From the NCBI GenBank assembly GCA_020718315.1, contig DYSK01000050.1, positions 1 to 13,192 of the forward strand: 13,192 nucleotides of DNA, given 5' to 3'. Positions 13,191 to 13,192 of this stretch are shown here, piece by piece (the stretch's first letter is position 1; the number at the start of each line of letters is the position of its first letter). The DNA is from Draconibacterium orientale (GTDB taxonomy: Bacteria; Bacteroidota; Bacteroidia; Bacteroidales; UBA12170). The position numbers were made by a program, and so were the translations under genes. The notes under the pieces were generated by a model that saw only the letters and a program-made list of their open reading frames with translations, was not told where the DNA came from and made no database searches.

Positions 13191-13192
13191 GT

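Noticed and set aside
13136..13192. Intrinsic terminator (run of T at about 13159-13165)
   Set aside because: No stem of useful length precedes the T run on either strand.
1..13192. CRISPR array, tRNA, rRNA, insertion sequence or integration site
   Set aside because: No regularly spaced repeats, cloverleaf-like sequence, transposase frame or terminal inverted repeats were seen. Genes are dense and mostly typical chromosomal families.

Overview
The window looks like a chromosomal segment of an AT-rich member of the Bacteroidota, most likely from the Bacteroidales/Marinilabiliales side, although the exact lineage is an inference. The evidence is the presence of families largely confined to that phylum (DUF3078, DUF4290, a PorE-like TPR/propeller/OmpA protein and a large HHH outer-membrane protein tail), the absence of clear Shine-Dalgarno sequences, and repeated TAnnTTTG-type -7 promoter elements upstream of genes. 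I see no transposase, integrase, CRISPR array, tRNA or rRNA. The genes are tightly packed, and no gene-free stretch reaches 300 bases.

Left part (1-9427). The window opens inside the 3' end of a plus-strand gene that resembles the C-terminus of helix-hairpin-helix outer-membrane proteins. It converges with, and overlaps by 11 bp, a DUF3078 outer-membrane protein gene. The rest of this part is on the minus strand. In transcription order it reads: a tRNA-dihydrouridine synthase, a PcrA/UvrD helicase, a DUF4290 protein, murA, a large atypical hybrid histidine kinase and the DUF3078 gene. DUF4290 and murA are a compact pair downstream of uvrD. MurA has Asp in place of the usual catalytic-loop Cys, which predicts fosfomycin insensitivity. 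The histidine kinase has a duplicated N-terminal sensory domain, an unorthodox H-box and a C-terminal receiver whose phosphoacceptor Asp is Asn.

Right part (9428-13192). A divergent intergenic region of about 115 bp carries promoter-like elements for both sides. The plus strand then runs as a compact cluster: a PorE-like TPR/beta-propeller/carboxypeptidase-regulatory/OmpA protein, a minimal exosortase/archaeosortase-family membrane protein with its Cys/Arg/His triad, a candidate 29-residue ORF, and a YegS/DgkB-type lipid kinase. The small ORF overlaps the exosortase stop by ATGA and the kinase start by TGATG. The last bases probably hold the 3' end of another minus-strand gene converging on the lipid kinase with a 1-nt gap.

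The most interesting part is this cell-envelope cluster, with a peptidoglycan-binding outer-membrane protein, an orphan exosortase, a microORF and a lipid kinase possibly in one transcript. The degenerate phosphorelay protein next to murA is the second point of interest. Nothing in the window proves a new system.
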